A DNA stretch of 64,000 nucleotides from Stenotrophomonas sp. Ste86 (GTDB lineage: Bacteria; Pseudomonadota; Gammaproteobacteria; Xanthomonadales; Xanthomonadaceae). Shown here piece after piece: positions 1-11,277 of this stretch. The notes under the pieces are model-generated. The model did not search any database. It was given only the letters and a program-made list of their open reading frames with translations, and was not told the origin of the DNA. The stretch lies in the NCBI RefSeq assembly GCF_024519465.1, contig NZ_JALJRW010000006.1, positions 120,330 to 184,329 on the forward strand. Reading direction: 5' to 3'. The position numbers and the translations under genes are program-made. Position 1 is the stretch's first letter, and every line of letters begins with the position of its first letter.

Positions 1-352
1 GCCGACAGATGCGCGCGCGGCGCGGCGCATCATCGGCCAGCAGCGCCGTGCACAGCCGCGCCAGGCTGCGCGATTCGTAGACCAGCTGGCCCCACAGCTT
101 GCGGCCTTCCCACCAGCGTTCGAAGCAGGCGTTGTTGCGGAAGCTCAGGAAGATCGACAGCACCAGGCCCAGCAGGGTGAACGGGGCCACCGAGACGCGC
201 TCGATGCCCGGCGGGTGCCAGACCTCGGCGAAGGCGGCCACGGCGATCGACAGCAGCAGGATCGCCAGCACCTTGGGGGCCACCGCCGGAACGATGGAGC
301 CGCGCAGGATGTACAGCAGTTGCCAGCCGTGGGGACGAGGACGAATGATCAT
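1..352 (-). CDS. Bestrophin-family anion channel, partial (N-terminal part)
   Basis: The reverse strand reads an open frame from an ATG at 352 to the window edge, so only the first 117 residues are present and the C-terminus lies outside. It opens MIIRPRPHGWQLLYILRGS, continues with a hydrophobic segment at about residues 25-45, and then reads LSIFLSFRNNACFERWWEGR. The RNN-x4-RWWE-x-RKLWG block is the hallmark of bacterial bestrophin-like (UPF0187/YneE) membrane proteins, which form pentameric anion channels in the inner membrane. Forward-strand frames over this stretch have no recognisable content. The substrate ion cannot be inferred from this fragment. Confidence 0.85.
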   Translation of the reverse strand, partial: MIIRPRPHGWQLLYILRGSIVPAVAPKVLAILLLSIAVAAFAEVWHPPGIERVSVAPFTLLGLVLSIFLSFRNNACFERWWEGRKLWGQLVYESRSLARLCTALLADDAPRRARICR

Positions 353-491
353 CGAGAGCGGGAGTGGCGCCCGGGCGGGCGTGGGCCGGCGGCAGGCCCG
401 CAGCGGCAGCGGTAAATTGTACGCCGATGCGCGGCGCTGCCCGGTCGCTGCGACCGATGGTCGCAGCCGGTCGTGTCACCGGCGATCGGGC

Positions 492-740
492 TCAGACGAT
501 GCCGCCGCCCAAGCCCAGGCGCACGATCCCCACCACCACCACGATGCCGTTGAGCACCAGCCCGGCCCAGGCCCGGCCGCGCTTGGTGGGGTGGGTGAAC
601 AGGATGCCCAGCGCGGCGATGACCGCGCCGACTGCCGCGAACGGGATCAGGAACCAGTTGCCCCAGCCCAGCAGCGGGATCAGGGCCAGGATCATCCACA
701 GCAGTGCCAGGATGCCCCACAACAGACTGATCAACCCCAT
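492..740 (-). CDS. Small membrane protein, 82 aa, unknown function
   Basis: The frame is open from 773, but the ATG at 740 is preferred because it is preceded by AAGGAG six bases upstream. The product is almost entirely hydrophobic: three membrane segments at about residues 2-22, 25-48 and 58-80, with a short basic loop (HPTKRGRAW) between the last two. It resembles the small 'permease-like' or DUF4190-like membrane proteins found singly in proteobacteria. It lies divergently from the lipoprotein gene at 953. No enzymatic or transport motif is visible. Confidence 0.7.
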   Translation of the reverse strand: MGLISLLWGILALLWMILALIPLLGWGNWFLIPFAAVGAVIAALGILFTHPTKRGRAWAGLVLNGIVVVVGIVRLGLGGGIV

Positions 741-952
741 GCCAGGCTCCTTCGATGATATTGGCGTCACCATAGCCTAAAACCGGCGCGTAGCTGACGC
801 GTTCATCGGCGCCTGCGGCCGGTCGCACGGACCGCGGCACGCCGCTCACCTGGACAGTGCTAGCGTGAAGATCACGACGTTGGCACCGATTCAGTGGTCG
901 CCACCGATGATCGCGCCACGGGCCGATGGTCCCTACCGAACAGGGGTGATGC

Positions 953-1411
953 ATGAACATCCGATCGATTGCCGTACTTGGCGTGCTGCTGGCCCTGGCC
1001 GGCTGCGCCAGTACGTCCAAGGTGATGCTGGGCCAGGCGCGCGCGCCGGTGGATCCGGCCAGCGTCCAGATCTATTCGACCCCGCCGGCCGGCTCGGTCG
1101 AGATCGCGCAGCTGGAATCGGCCAGCGCGGTGGGCTTCGGCACGCAGGGCCAGACCGACGCGGCGGTGATGCGGCTCAAGCGCGAAGCGGCCGCACTGGG
1201 CGCCAATGGTGTGATCCTGATGGGCGTAGGGTCCAGCGGCTCGCCGGTGGGCATGTCGGTGGGTGCCGGCAGCTTCGGCTCGCACGTGGGCGGCGGTGTA
1301 GGCATCGGCATCCCGACCACCCAGAAGCGGGCGGCCGGCGTGGCGATCTGGGTGCCCAACCCGGCGCCACCGGCACGCCTGCCGACGCAGACGATCACGC
1401 CGCAGCGGTAA
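953..1411 (+). CDS. Outer-membrane-type lipoprotein, 152 aa, unknown function
   Basis: The protein begins with a short basic start and a hydrophobic stretch ending in the lipobox LAGC with Cys18, so it should be lipidated by signal peptidase II. The mature part contains the block LKREAAALGANGVILMGVG (about residues 74-92), a pattern seen in small periplasmic lipoproteins that share a YbjQ-like fold, followed by a glycine-rich loop. Residue 2 after the Cys is Ala, so outer-membrane sorting is expected. It stands alone, with a REP pair just downstream. The function is not known to me. Confidence 0.8.
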   Translation: MNIRSIAVLGVLLALAGCASTSKVMLGQARAPVDPASVQIYSTPPAGSVEIAQLESASAVGFGTQGQTDAAVMRLKREAAALGANGVILMGVGSSGSPVGMSVGAGSFGSHVGGGVGIGIPTTQKRAAGVAIWVPNPAPPARLPTQTITPQR

Positions 1412-1440
1412 CGGCAAAACCCGCCGCGGGATCCATTAGG

Positions 1441-1516
1441 GTAGTGCCGGCCGCTGGCCGGCAACCTCGCACATCCTGATGGGCTCATGAGGTTGCCGGC
1501 CAACGGCCGGCACCAC
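1441..1516. repeat. SMAG/REP pair, inverted
   Basis: Two palindromic units face each other: GTAGTGCCGGCCGCTGGCCG at 1441 and its inverse ending near 1516, separated by about 26 bp. Each unit forms a short GC-rich hairpin, and the pair can fold into a longer cruciform. It lies between two convergent genes, the usual location for REP elements in Stenotrophomonas. Confidence 0.85.
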
Positions 1517-1555
1517 CCGTCCGCGCCCGGAGGATGGGCGCGGACGGCAGACCGG

Positions 1556-3382
1556 TCAGCGCTTGGCTGCGGCCTTGTACTTCGGCACGAAGACCTCGTT
1601 CACCGCCTGGGCCAACTGGTCAGGCGGCAGCAGGCCCTGGTCGAGCAGGAAGTTGTTGAACGCCAGGCGGTCGAAGCGCTTGCCCAACGCCAGCTCGGTC
1701 TGCATGCGCAGTTCCAGGATGCGCGTGTACCCGTAGAAGTAGCTGCCGGCCTGGCCGGGCATGCGCACCATGTAACGGTCCAGTTCCTGGGTGGCCATCG
1801 CTTTGGACAGGCCGACCTCGTCGATCAGCACGCGCTCGGCGTTGGCGCGGTCGATCAGGCCCAGGTTGAGCATCGGGTCGAGCATCGCGCGGGCGGCGCG
1901 CAGCAGGCGGAACTGCAGTGCGATCAGCTGCCCGTCCAGCGGTTCGTACGGCACCATCTCCGCTTCGGCATACAGCGCCCAGCCTTCGACGTTGACCGAG
2001 TTGAACGCGAACATGGTGCGTGCCAGCGAGATACCGCGCTCGACCATGGCGGTGAACTGCAGCTCGTGGCCCGGCCGGCCTTCGTGCGCGCTCAGCGTCC
2101 ACGCGGCCGAACCGAAGTTGAAATCGTCGTACTGCGCGGCCTTGTCGCCGGCGGCGGGGTTGCCCAGCGGCAGTACGAAGGTGCCCTGCTGCCCGGTGTT
2201 GCCGACCAGCGGCGCGGGCAGGAAGTGCGGGGCCGGCGAGGCCGCGCTCTCGGCCGCCGAGCCCAGCCGCATCTGCATCGGGCGCTGCGGCACGTCGACG
2301 ATCTTCTCGCGGCGGATGATCGGGTCGATTGCATCGATCACGCCACGGTAGTGGTGCTCGAGCTGGTCGTCGGCGATCTTGTCACCCTTCAGCGCGCGCA
2401 CCACCGCGACCGGATCGGTCGGGTCGGCCACCTTCAGGCCCTTGGCCTGGACCACCAGCGGCGCCAGCTGGCGCATCGCCGAGCGGGTTTCCATGAATTC
2501 CAGCTGCGCACGCTGCATCAGCACCGCCGGGGCGATGTCGATGCCTACCCGCTTGAGCTGGTAGGCGTACAGCGGCTCGGGCAGGCGCGCGTCGGTGCGG
2601 GCCTTGGGCAGCACCGCGCTGCGGGTCCAGTCGCGGTACTCGCGCAGCTGGGTGGCAATGGTCTTCAGCGCTTCATCGGCGCCGGCCACCTTGTACTTGC
2701 CAAACAGCTGTTCGATGCCGGTGATGTAGGTGTCCACGTTGGCCAGCGACTGCTCGACTTCGATCTTCGTCGGCTGCAGCAGGGTCTTGTCGCCCAGGCG
2801 CTCTTCATAGCGCTGGCGCGACAGCGTGGTGACCGGCTGGGTGCCCGGGGCGAGGCCGGCATACGCCTTCAGGCGGTCCAGGGCCTTGGCCCGGCGCTCG
2901 GCGGGCACCTGGTCGGACAGCAGCAGGTTGAGGCCGCTGAACACGGTCTGCGGGGTATCGCTCCACGGCAGCAGGTACTTGTCGTTGAGCTCGCTGCCTT
3001 CGATGTTCTGGCTGGCCGCGGCGATCATGATCGCCAGGTCCTGGCGCACGTTGGGATCGCGCTCGGTGCTCAGCTTGGCCTGTAGTTCGGTGCGTGCCTT
3101 GGCCATGGCCGCGCGGTAACGGGCGCCGTTGTCCGGGCCGAAATCGGCCACCTTGTCGTCATAGCCGGGCACGCCGAAGAAACCGGTCTCTTCCGGCTGG
3201 AATGGGCCCTGCGCATCCAGCAGGATCTGCGCCAGCTGGTTGCTGCGGGTGACCCACGCCGGGCTGGCGGCGGGTTTGGCGGTGGCAGGCTGGGCAGCGG
3301 CCTGCCTGGCCAACGCCGGCGGCGCCGACAGGGTGGCGGGGACGGTCAGGGCCAGCGCAACAGCAAGGACGAGCGGCTTCAT
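1556..3382 (-). CDS. DUF885-family exported putative metallohydrolase, 608 aa
   Basis: The ATG at 3382 is chosen over an upstream in-frame ATG (3421) because it starts a typical signal peptide (MKPLVLAVALALTVPA, with cleavage likely after ALA) and has GGAG eight bases upstream. The diagnostic DUF885 motif HEGRPGH is at residues 433-439, followed by an EGWALYAE block about 30 residues later. Together these resemble a zinc-peptidase-like centre. Family members are periplasmic or secreted proteins of about 600 aa with largely unproven peptidase activity. The length and motif spacing look intact. The substrate is unknown. Confidence 0.88.
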   Translation of the reverse strand: MKPLVLAVALALTVPATLSAPPALARQAAAQPATAKPAASPAWVTRSNQLAQILLDAQGPFQPEETGFFGVPGYDDKVADFGPDNGARYRAAMAKARTELQAKLSTERDPNVRQDLAIMIAAASQNIEGSELNDKYLLPWSDTPQTVFSGLNLLLSDQVPAERRAKALDRLKAYAGLAPGTQPVTTLSRQRYEERLGDKTLLQPTKIEVEQSLANVDTYITGIEQLFGKYKVAGADEALKTIATQLREYRDWTRSAVLPKARTDARLPEPLYAYQLKRVGIDIAPAVLMQRAQLEFMETRSAMRQLAPLVVQAKGLKVADPTDPVAVVRALKGDKIADDQLEHHYRGVIDAIDPIIRREKIVDVPQRPMQMRLGSAAESAASPAPHFLPAPLVGNTGQQGTFVLPLGNPAAGDKAAQYDDFNFGSAAWTLSAHEGRPGHELQFTAMVERGISLARTMFAFNSVNVEGWALYAEAEMVPYEPLDGQLIALQFRLLRAARAMLDPMLNLGLIDRANAERVLIDEVGLSKAMATQELDRYMVRMPGQAGSYFYGYTRILELRMQTELALGKRFDRLAFNNFLLDQGLLPPDQLAQAVNEVFVPKYKAAAKR

Positions 3383-3461
3383 GCGGGAACTCCAGGGCAG
3401 GATGCCTGCGACCCTACGCACTCACGGCGCGCCCGGCAATCGGCCGGAGGTCATGCGCCGA

Positions 3462-3977
3462 TCAGGCCCCCAGCGACCCGGACGGCACCGGGCATTGGCC
3501 ATTGGCGCGGCATTCTTCCAAGGCGCAGCTGTCGGCGGCCTCTTCGTCGTCCAGTGCGGTGAGGTCGATGGCCTCCTTGCCCTCAGTGACCACGTACAGC
3601 ATCGGGTAGTCCCATTGCCCGCCGCTGCGCCGGGCATTGAGGAACAGGCGGCCATCGCCGCGCGGGCCGGACAGCGCGATCACGAACTGGCTCTGCCCGG
3701 TGGTGTGCATGGAACCGGCCGGCAGGTAGCCGTCCTGCACCGGCTCGCCGAGCGCCTGCACCAGTTCGATGTTGCAGCGCGCGCGGCGCATGGCCTCCTG
3801 GTAGGGCGTGCTGGATTTGCTCCAGTACGCCCACTGCGACAGCGCGAACCACACCGCCCAGACCGCCGCGGCGATCCCCACCACCACCGCCAGTGGCATT
3901 GCCCAGCGCCAGTGGCGGCGCCACCAGCCGGTGGATGCGGTCTTTCCGGTCAATACGGGGGGCGATGTCATCGGCAA
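3462..3977 (-). CDS. Coa1-like (cytochrome oxidase assembly) membrane protein, 171 aa
   Basis: One transmembrane helix at about residues 25-48 follows a basic, Trp-rich N-terminus. The soluble part has the Coa1-family pattern: Y-x2-A-x7-N/E-x3-V-x-ALGEPVQDG, then a beta-rich stretch including GRLFLNARRSGGQWDYPMLYV. Coa1 proteins help cytochrome c oxidase assembly in mitochondria; the bacterial members are mostly uncharacterised. The C-terminus carries four cysteines in an acidic stretch (C-x4-C-x5-C-type), which is not typical of the family. The start could equally be the ATG two codons inside (3971). No oxidase genes are nearby, so the role is uncertain. Confidence 0.65.
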   Translation of the reverse strand: MPMTSPPVLTGKTASTGWWRRHWRWAMPLAVVVGIAAAVWAVWFALSQWAYWSKSSTPYQEAMRRARCNIELVQALGEPVQDGYLPAGSMHTTGQSQFVIALSGPRGDGRLFLNARRSGGQWDYPMLYVVTEGKEAIDLTALDDEEAADSCALEECRANGQCPVPSGSLGA

Positions 3978-4010
3978 ACTCCTTGTCGGGCCGGTGGCGG
4001 AAGCGGTGGG

Positions 4011-6302
<2,292 letters not shown>

Positions 6303-6369
6303 CTAACCAAAAGCCTTGCGCCCGTGCCGGCGGTTGGGCGGTGACCGGCTGCGGCGGGCGTTTTGGGGA

Positions 6370-6392
6370 GCCGGCCAGCGGCCGGCACTACC
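6370..6392. repeat. Single SMAG/REP unit
   Basis: One palindrome, GCCGGCCAGCGGCCGGCACT followed by ACC, sits between the DPP IV promoter region and the end of the GST gene. It is the inverse orientation of the GTAGTGCCGGC units elsewhere in the window. Confidence 0.75.
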
Positions 6393-6443
6393 CTCTGGGT
6401 CGGTGGGGATGTCTGGAGCGGGGTGGCGGCGGGTAGTCCCGGC

Positions 6444-7133
6444 TCAGCGCTGGCCGAACAGGTGCTTGCGCTCTTCCTCGCTCAGCGGCTTGCCGGCGTC
6501 CGGGTTGACCTTCTGGCGCAGCGCATAGGCGCGCTGGGTGGCCGGGCGCGCGGCGATGGCTTCGTGCCAGCGCTTGAGGTGCGGGAAGGCGGCGAAATCC
6601 ACCGGCAGCTTGTCGTACGCCCCGATCCACGGGTAACTGGCCATGTCGGCGATGCTGTATTCCGCACCGCCGAGGAAGGCGCTGTCGGCCAGGCGCTTGT
6701 CCATCACCCCGTGCAGGCGGCGCACTTCGTTGTTGTAGCGCTCGATGGCATAGGGAATCTGCTCGGGCGCATACACGTTGAAGTGGCCCATCTGCCCGCT
6801 CATCGGGCCCAGCCCGGCCATCTGCCAGAACAGCCACTCCAGCACCGCCACCCGGCCGCGTGCATCGGATGGCACGAAGCGGCCGGTCTTCTCGGCCAGG
6901 TACAGCAGGATCGCGCCGGACTCGAACACGCTCTGCGGGGCGCCACCGTCGGCGGGCTGGTGGTCGACCAGGGCCGGCATCTTGTTGTTGGGCGAGATCG
7001 CCAGGAATTCGGGCTTGAACTGGTCGCCGGCGCCGATGTTGACCGGCTTGATCTGGTACGGCAGGCCCAGCTCTTCCAGCAGCAGCGTGACTTTGTGGCC
7101 GTTGGGGGTGGGCCAGTAGTACAGGTCGATCAT
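6444..7133 (-). CDS. yfcG: YfcG-type glutathione S-transferase / disulfide-bond oxidoreductase, 229 aa
   Basis: The N-terminal thioredoxin-fold domain begins MIDLYYWPTPNGHK and has ISPNNKMPALVDH and FESGAILLYLAEKTG, a close match to E. coli YfcG (Nu-class GST). Thr9 in PTPNG replaces the usual catalytic Tyr/Ser/Cys, as in that class. The helical C-terminal domain contains LEWLFWQMAGLGPMSGQ and YSIADM. Nu-class enzymes bind two glutathione molecules and reduce disulfides and peroxides in the cytoplasm. The C-terminal extension ending KHLFGQR is slightly longer than the E. coli protein. Confidence 0.93.
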   Translation of the reverse strand: MIDLYYWPTPNGHKVTLLLEELGLPYQIKPVNIGAGDQFKPEFLAISPNNKMPALVDHQPADGGAPQSVFESGAILLYLAEKTGRFVPSDARGRVAVLEWLFWQMAGLGPMSGQMGHFNVYAPEQIPYAIERYNNEVRRLHGVMDKRLADSAFLGGAEYSIADMASYPWIGAYDKLPVDFAAFPHLKRWHEAIAARPATQRAYALRQKVNPDAGKPLSEEERKHLFGQR

Positions 7134-7242
7134 GGCGGCGCACTCGCGGATGGGTAAGTCTGGAGTCTAGTGCGTCGGTTGGGTGGCGGGGTCACGGCGG
7201 ACCCGTTAACCTGCCGCGTCCCCCGCAACGCAGCATTCCAGC

Positions 7243-7878
7243 ATGAGCGCCACCGAAAAGCCCATCAGCCCCCTGTCGTCCCTGATCTTTGCCTCGCGCT
7301 GGCTGCAGCTGCCGCTGTACCTGGGCCTGATCCTGGCGCAGTGCGTGTATGTGTTCCTGTTCGGCAAGGAACTGTGGCACCTGCTGCACAAGGCCAACAG
7401 CATGGGCGAGCAGGAAATCATGCTGCTGGTGCTGGGCCTGATCGACGTGGTGATGATCTCCAACCTGCTGGTGATGGTGATCGTGGGCGGCTATGAGACC
7501 TTCGTCTCGCGCCTGCGCCTGGAGAACCATCCCGACCAGCCGGAGTGGCTCAGCCACGTCAACGCCAGCGTGCTGAAGGTGAAGCTGGCGCTGTCGATCA
7601 TCGGCATCTCCTCGATCCACCTGCTCAAGACCTTCATCGCCGCCGGCAGCCTGGACAGCCTTCCCTCCTGCAACAGCGATGTCTACATCCAGGCGGTGGC
7701 CAGCGCCGTTGCGGCCGCCGGCCCGAGCGCCGCAGTGGCCTTCAAGTGCACCTCGTTCACCTCCACCGGGGTGATGTGGCAGACCATCATCCATGCCGCC
7801 TTCATCCTGTCGGCGATCGGCATCGCCTACACCGACAAGCTGATGAGCGGCACGCCCAGCAAGACGCTGTCGCACTGA
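7243..7878 (+). CDS. yqhA: UPF0114 (YqhA-like) inner-membrane protein, 211 aa
   Basis: The protein has four predicted membrane helices, at about residues 18-38, 60-84, 105-125 and 180-200. Matching blocks of the UPF0114 family are [37 protein letters not shown] and [15 protein letters not shown]. The stretch at about residues 135-175 ([11 protein letters not shown] through FKCTSFTST), with two cysteines, is an insertion relative to the 164-aa E. coli YqhA and fits the longer TIGR00645-type members. The function is not established. It is divergent from the GST gene. Confidence 0.88.
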   Translation: MSATEKPISPLSSLIFASRWLQLPLYLGLILAQCVYVFLFGKELWHLLHKANSMGEQEIMLLVLGLIDVVMISNLLVMVIVGGYETFVSRLRLENHPDQPEWLSHVNASVLKVKLALSIIGISSIHLLKTFIAAGSLDSLPSCNSDVYIQAVASAVAAAGPSAAVAFKCTSFTSTGVMWQTIIHAAFILSAIGIAYTDKLMSGTPSKTLSH

Positions 7879-7893
7879 CGCTTGCCCGGCGGC

Positions 7894-7917
7894 GCCGGCA
7901 TCGGTCACGATGCCGGC
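7894..7917. terminator. Perfect inverted repeat after yqhA, possible terminator
   Basis: GCCGGCATCG, a four-base loop and CGATGCCGGC form a perfect 10-bp stem 16 bases after the yqhA stop codon. No T-run follows, so it may be an RNA-stabilising hairpin rather than an intrinsic terminator. A second GC-rich palindrome follows at about 7930-7948. Confidence 0.5.
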
Positions 7918-8065
7918 CTGCCCTCGCCGCCCGGCCCCCGGCCGGGCGAGGGGGTGCTAGATTGCACACCTGCAGTACTGCCGTGGACGTCGGGAAACGT
8001 CCATGGGCCTCGGCCAGCCTGACCGCATCGGGCCTTACGTATCGTCGTCTTCAAAGGGGAGTTGG

Positions 8066-9085
8066 ATGTCGCACGTCAACACGATCGCCAAGGCGCGCCT
8101 GCTTGCGCCGCTGACCCTGCTGGTGGCCCTGGCCGCCTGCTCGGGCAAGGACGAACCGGCACCGGCCGCGCCTGCCGCAGGGACCGCCACCACCGCCACG
8201 CCGGCGGCGCCGGCCGCACCGGCGGTCTCGGCCAAGGTGCAGTCGATGGGCACCGACCAGTTGCGCGACCTGGCCAGCCAGGCCCTGCGCGAAAACCGCA
8301 TGTACGCTCCGGCCGGCGACAACGCCATCGAGTACTACCTGGCGCTGCGCGACAAGACCCCCGATGACGCCTCGGTCAAGAGCGCGCTGACCGACCTGCT
8401 GCCCTACACCCTGATCGCCGCCGAGCAGAGCCTGGGCCGCGAGGACTTCGCCGAATCGCAGCGGCTGGTCGCGCTGATCGAAAAGGTCGATGCCACCGCA
8501 CCGGCGCTGCCGCGCCTGAAGCAGGGCATCAGCGGCGGCATGCAGACCGCGCTCAAGCGCACCCAGGAAGAGACCGACAAGGTCAAGAAGGACGCCGAAA
8601 GCCGCACCAAGCAGCTGGCCGACCAGCAGCGCCAGGCCCAGCAGCAGGCCACCGAAGCCGAAGCGGCCCGCACCATCGCTGCCCAGCAGGATGCCGCCCG
8701 CCGCGACGGCGAGCGCCAGGATGCCGAGCGCCAGGCCGCGACCCGCCGCGAGGCCGAACAGCGCCAGCAGGCCGCCGCCGCCCAGCAGGCCACCGCTGCC
8801 CGCCAGGCCGCTGCACCGGCCGCCGCCGCACCCAGCCTGCGCCCGGTCAGCACCCCGGCCCCGCGCTACCCGGCCGAGGCGCTGCGGTCGGGCACGTCCG
8901 GCGAAGTGCTGGTGGAAATCACCGTCGGCACCGACGGCTCGGTCACCAACGCCCGCGTGCTGCGCGCCACGCCCTCGCGCGTGTTCGATCGCGAAGCGCT
9001 CAACGCGGTCAAGCGCTGGAAGTTCGAACCGGTGGGTGCACCGGTGACCACGCGTCGCACGCTGGCCTTCGCGCCGGGCGGCTGA
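8066..9085 (+). CDS. Lipoprotein with coiled coil and TonB C-terminal domain, 339 aa
   Basis: The ATG at 8066 is preferred: AAAGGGGAG lies just upstream and it gives a clean lipoprotein signal (LLVALAAC, Cys about residue 24). An Ala/Pro-rich linker follows, then an alpha-helical region at about 60-155, a strongly charged Gln/Ala/Arg-rich coiled coil at about 165-255, and a TonB C-terminal domain at about 265-339 (PRYPAEALRSGTSGEVLVEITV, RVFDREALNAVKRWKFEPV). A classical TonB has an uncleaved membrane helix; here the anchor would be a lipid. Either it is an unusual TonB-like protein or a scaffold that borrows the domain. It is monocistronic with a strong terminator. Confidence 0.8.
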   Translation: MSHVNTIAKARLLAPLTLLVALAACSGKDEPAPAAPAAGTATTATPAAPAAPAVSAKVQSMGTDQLRDLASQALRENRMYAPAGDNAIEYYLALRDKTPDDASVKSALTDLLPYTLIAAEQSLGREDFAESQRLVALIEKVDATAPALPRLKQGISGGMQTALKRTQEETDKVKKDAESRTKQLADQQRQAQQQATEAEAARTIAAQQDAARRDGERQDAERQAATRREAEQRQQAAAAQQATAARQAAAPAAAAPSLRPVSTPAPRYPAEALRSGTSGEVLVEITVGTDGSVTNARVLRATPSRVFDREALNAVKRWKFEPVGAPVTTRRTLAFAPGG

Positions 9086-9106
9086 TCGCTGGCCGATCGC
9101 GGTAGC

Positions 9107-9134
9107 AAAAAGCCCGGCGTGCGCCGGGCTTTTT
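9107..9134 (+). terminator. Intrinsic terminator after the TonB-domain lipoprotein gene
   Basis: AAAAAGCCCGGC, loop GTGC and GCCGGGCTTTTT form a 12-bp stem ending in a T-run, 21 bases after the stop codon at 9085. The A-run on the 5' side means it could also work for transcription from the other strand. Confidence 0.93.
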
Positions 9135-9160
9135 GTTGGTTCCGTGTTTCTCGTTGCAAG

Positions 9161-9231
9161 GCAGCCACGCATGGCGTGGCTCTACCCGGGTTCGGGGCCG
9201 GTAGAGCCACGCCATGCGTGGCTGCACTACC
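9161..9231. repeat. SMAG/REP pair (GTAGAGCCACGC type)
   Basis: Two inverted copies of the palindromic unit GGTAGAGCCACGCCATGCGT occur: the first reversed at 9161-9186, the second forward at 9200-9231. They lie between the terminator and the convergent ABC permease gene. Confidence 0.85.
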
Positions 9232-9349
9232 AACCGCAAGCACCTGAAACATCGGCGGGGGATCACAACCCATCCGCGGATTGCGCCCTTGGCTCCAACG
9301 CGAACATCGATAGCGGGGCGATGGCAGCGTGGCCATCGCCCCGCACGAC

Positions 9350-10530
9350 TCACCCCGAAATCGCCAATCGCTCCTGGTGGTAACGACGCACCGCCGCGTA
9401 CCACAGCACCGCCGCCAGTCCGAAGCCGGCGGCCAGGTACACACCCCACATCTGCGCGCTGATCGGCTCATGGCGGATGATCTTCAGCAGCATCTGGTTC
9501 TGCGCCAGGAATGGCACCGCGAACTGCCACAGCTCACTCTTCAGCGGGTACACCATCAGCGCGTACCCGGGCAGCATCGGCAGCAGCATCAGCCAGGTCA
9601 TGTGGCTCTGGGCTTCCTTCATGCTCTTGGCCGCCGCCGACAGGAACGTCAGCAGCGAGGTGCCGATGAACAGCATCGGCAGCATGATCAGCAGCATCTG
9701 CAGCATCGGCAGGAAGCCCATGTTGAGCTGTCGCCCTGCCCCGCTGCTGGACACCTGCGCACTCAGCTTGAACGCCAGCAATGTCAGCAGCAGCGAGGCC
9801 ATGCCCACCATGCAGGCGGCGGCGATCTTGCCACTGACGATGGCACTGCGCGGCGCCGGGGTGGCCAGCAGCGGCTCCAGCGACTGGCGCTCGCGCTCGC
9901 CGGCGGTGGTATCCATCACCAGGTAGGCCCCGCCCAGGAACGAGGTGATGGTCAGCAGCACCGGCAGCAGGTAGGACAAAACCTGACCGCGCTTGGCCTC
10001 GGCGGTGGCCAGGTCCTGCGTGGCCAGCTCCAGCGGCCGGGCCACCTGTGCATCGACGCCCCGGGCGAGCAGGCGCAGCGCGCCCACCTGCTGGTTGTAG
10101 CCGGCCAGCGCGGTCTGCAGGCGCATGCTGGGGATGTCGGCGGCGCGGCGGGTGCTGTCCTTGACGATCTCCACCAGCGCCGGACGCCCTTCGGCCCAGT
10201 CCTCGCCGAAGTCCGGGCTGATCCGCAACGCGACGTCGATCTGCTGGTCGCGGATGGCCTCGGTCAGGTCCTTGGGGGCATCCACCGCATTGAGCCCCTG
10301 CGCGGCCAGGAAGCGCACCAGGTTGGGCGCGTGCTCGCGACCGATGGTGGCGATGTCCAGTGGCTTGTCGATCTGGGTCTTGACCCGGCTTTCGGCCAGC
10401 TTGCCCATGCCCAGGATCAGGATCGGGTACAGCAGCGGGCCGAGCAGCAGGGTCAGCGCAAGGGTGCGGCGGTCGCGGGAAAGATCGCGCAGTTCCTTGC
10501 GCATCACGGTCAACAACGTGGCGAACGAAC

Positions 10531-10534
<4 letters not shown>
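9350..10534 (-). CDS. ABC-2 type exporter permease (NatB-like), 394 aa
   Basis: The N-terminus reads MRKELRDLSRDRRTL and then one membrane helix at about residues 27-45, a large extracytoplasmic domain (about 50-210) and five or six further helices. This is the NatB/YhaP-type layout of ABC-2 permeases. The start overlaps the stop of the upstream ATPase gene by four bases (ATGA), so the two are translationally coupled and almost certainly form one transporter. NatAB-type systems export ions or peptides, but the substrate here cannot be read from sequence. The large external loop includes LVRFLAAQGLNAVDAPKDL. Confidence 0.9.
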
Positions 10535-11273
<739 letters not shown>

Positions 11274-11277
<4 letters not shown>

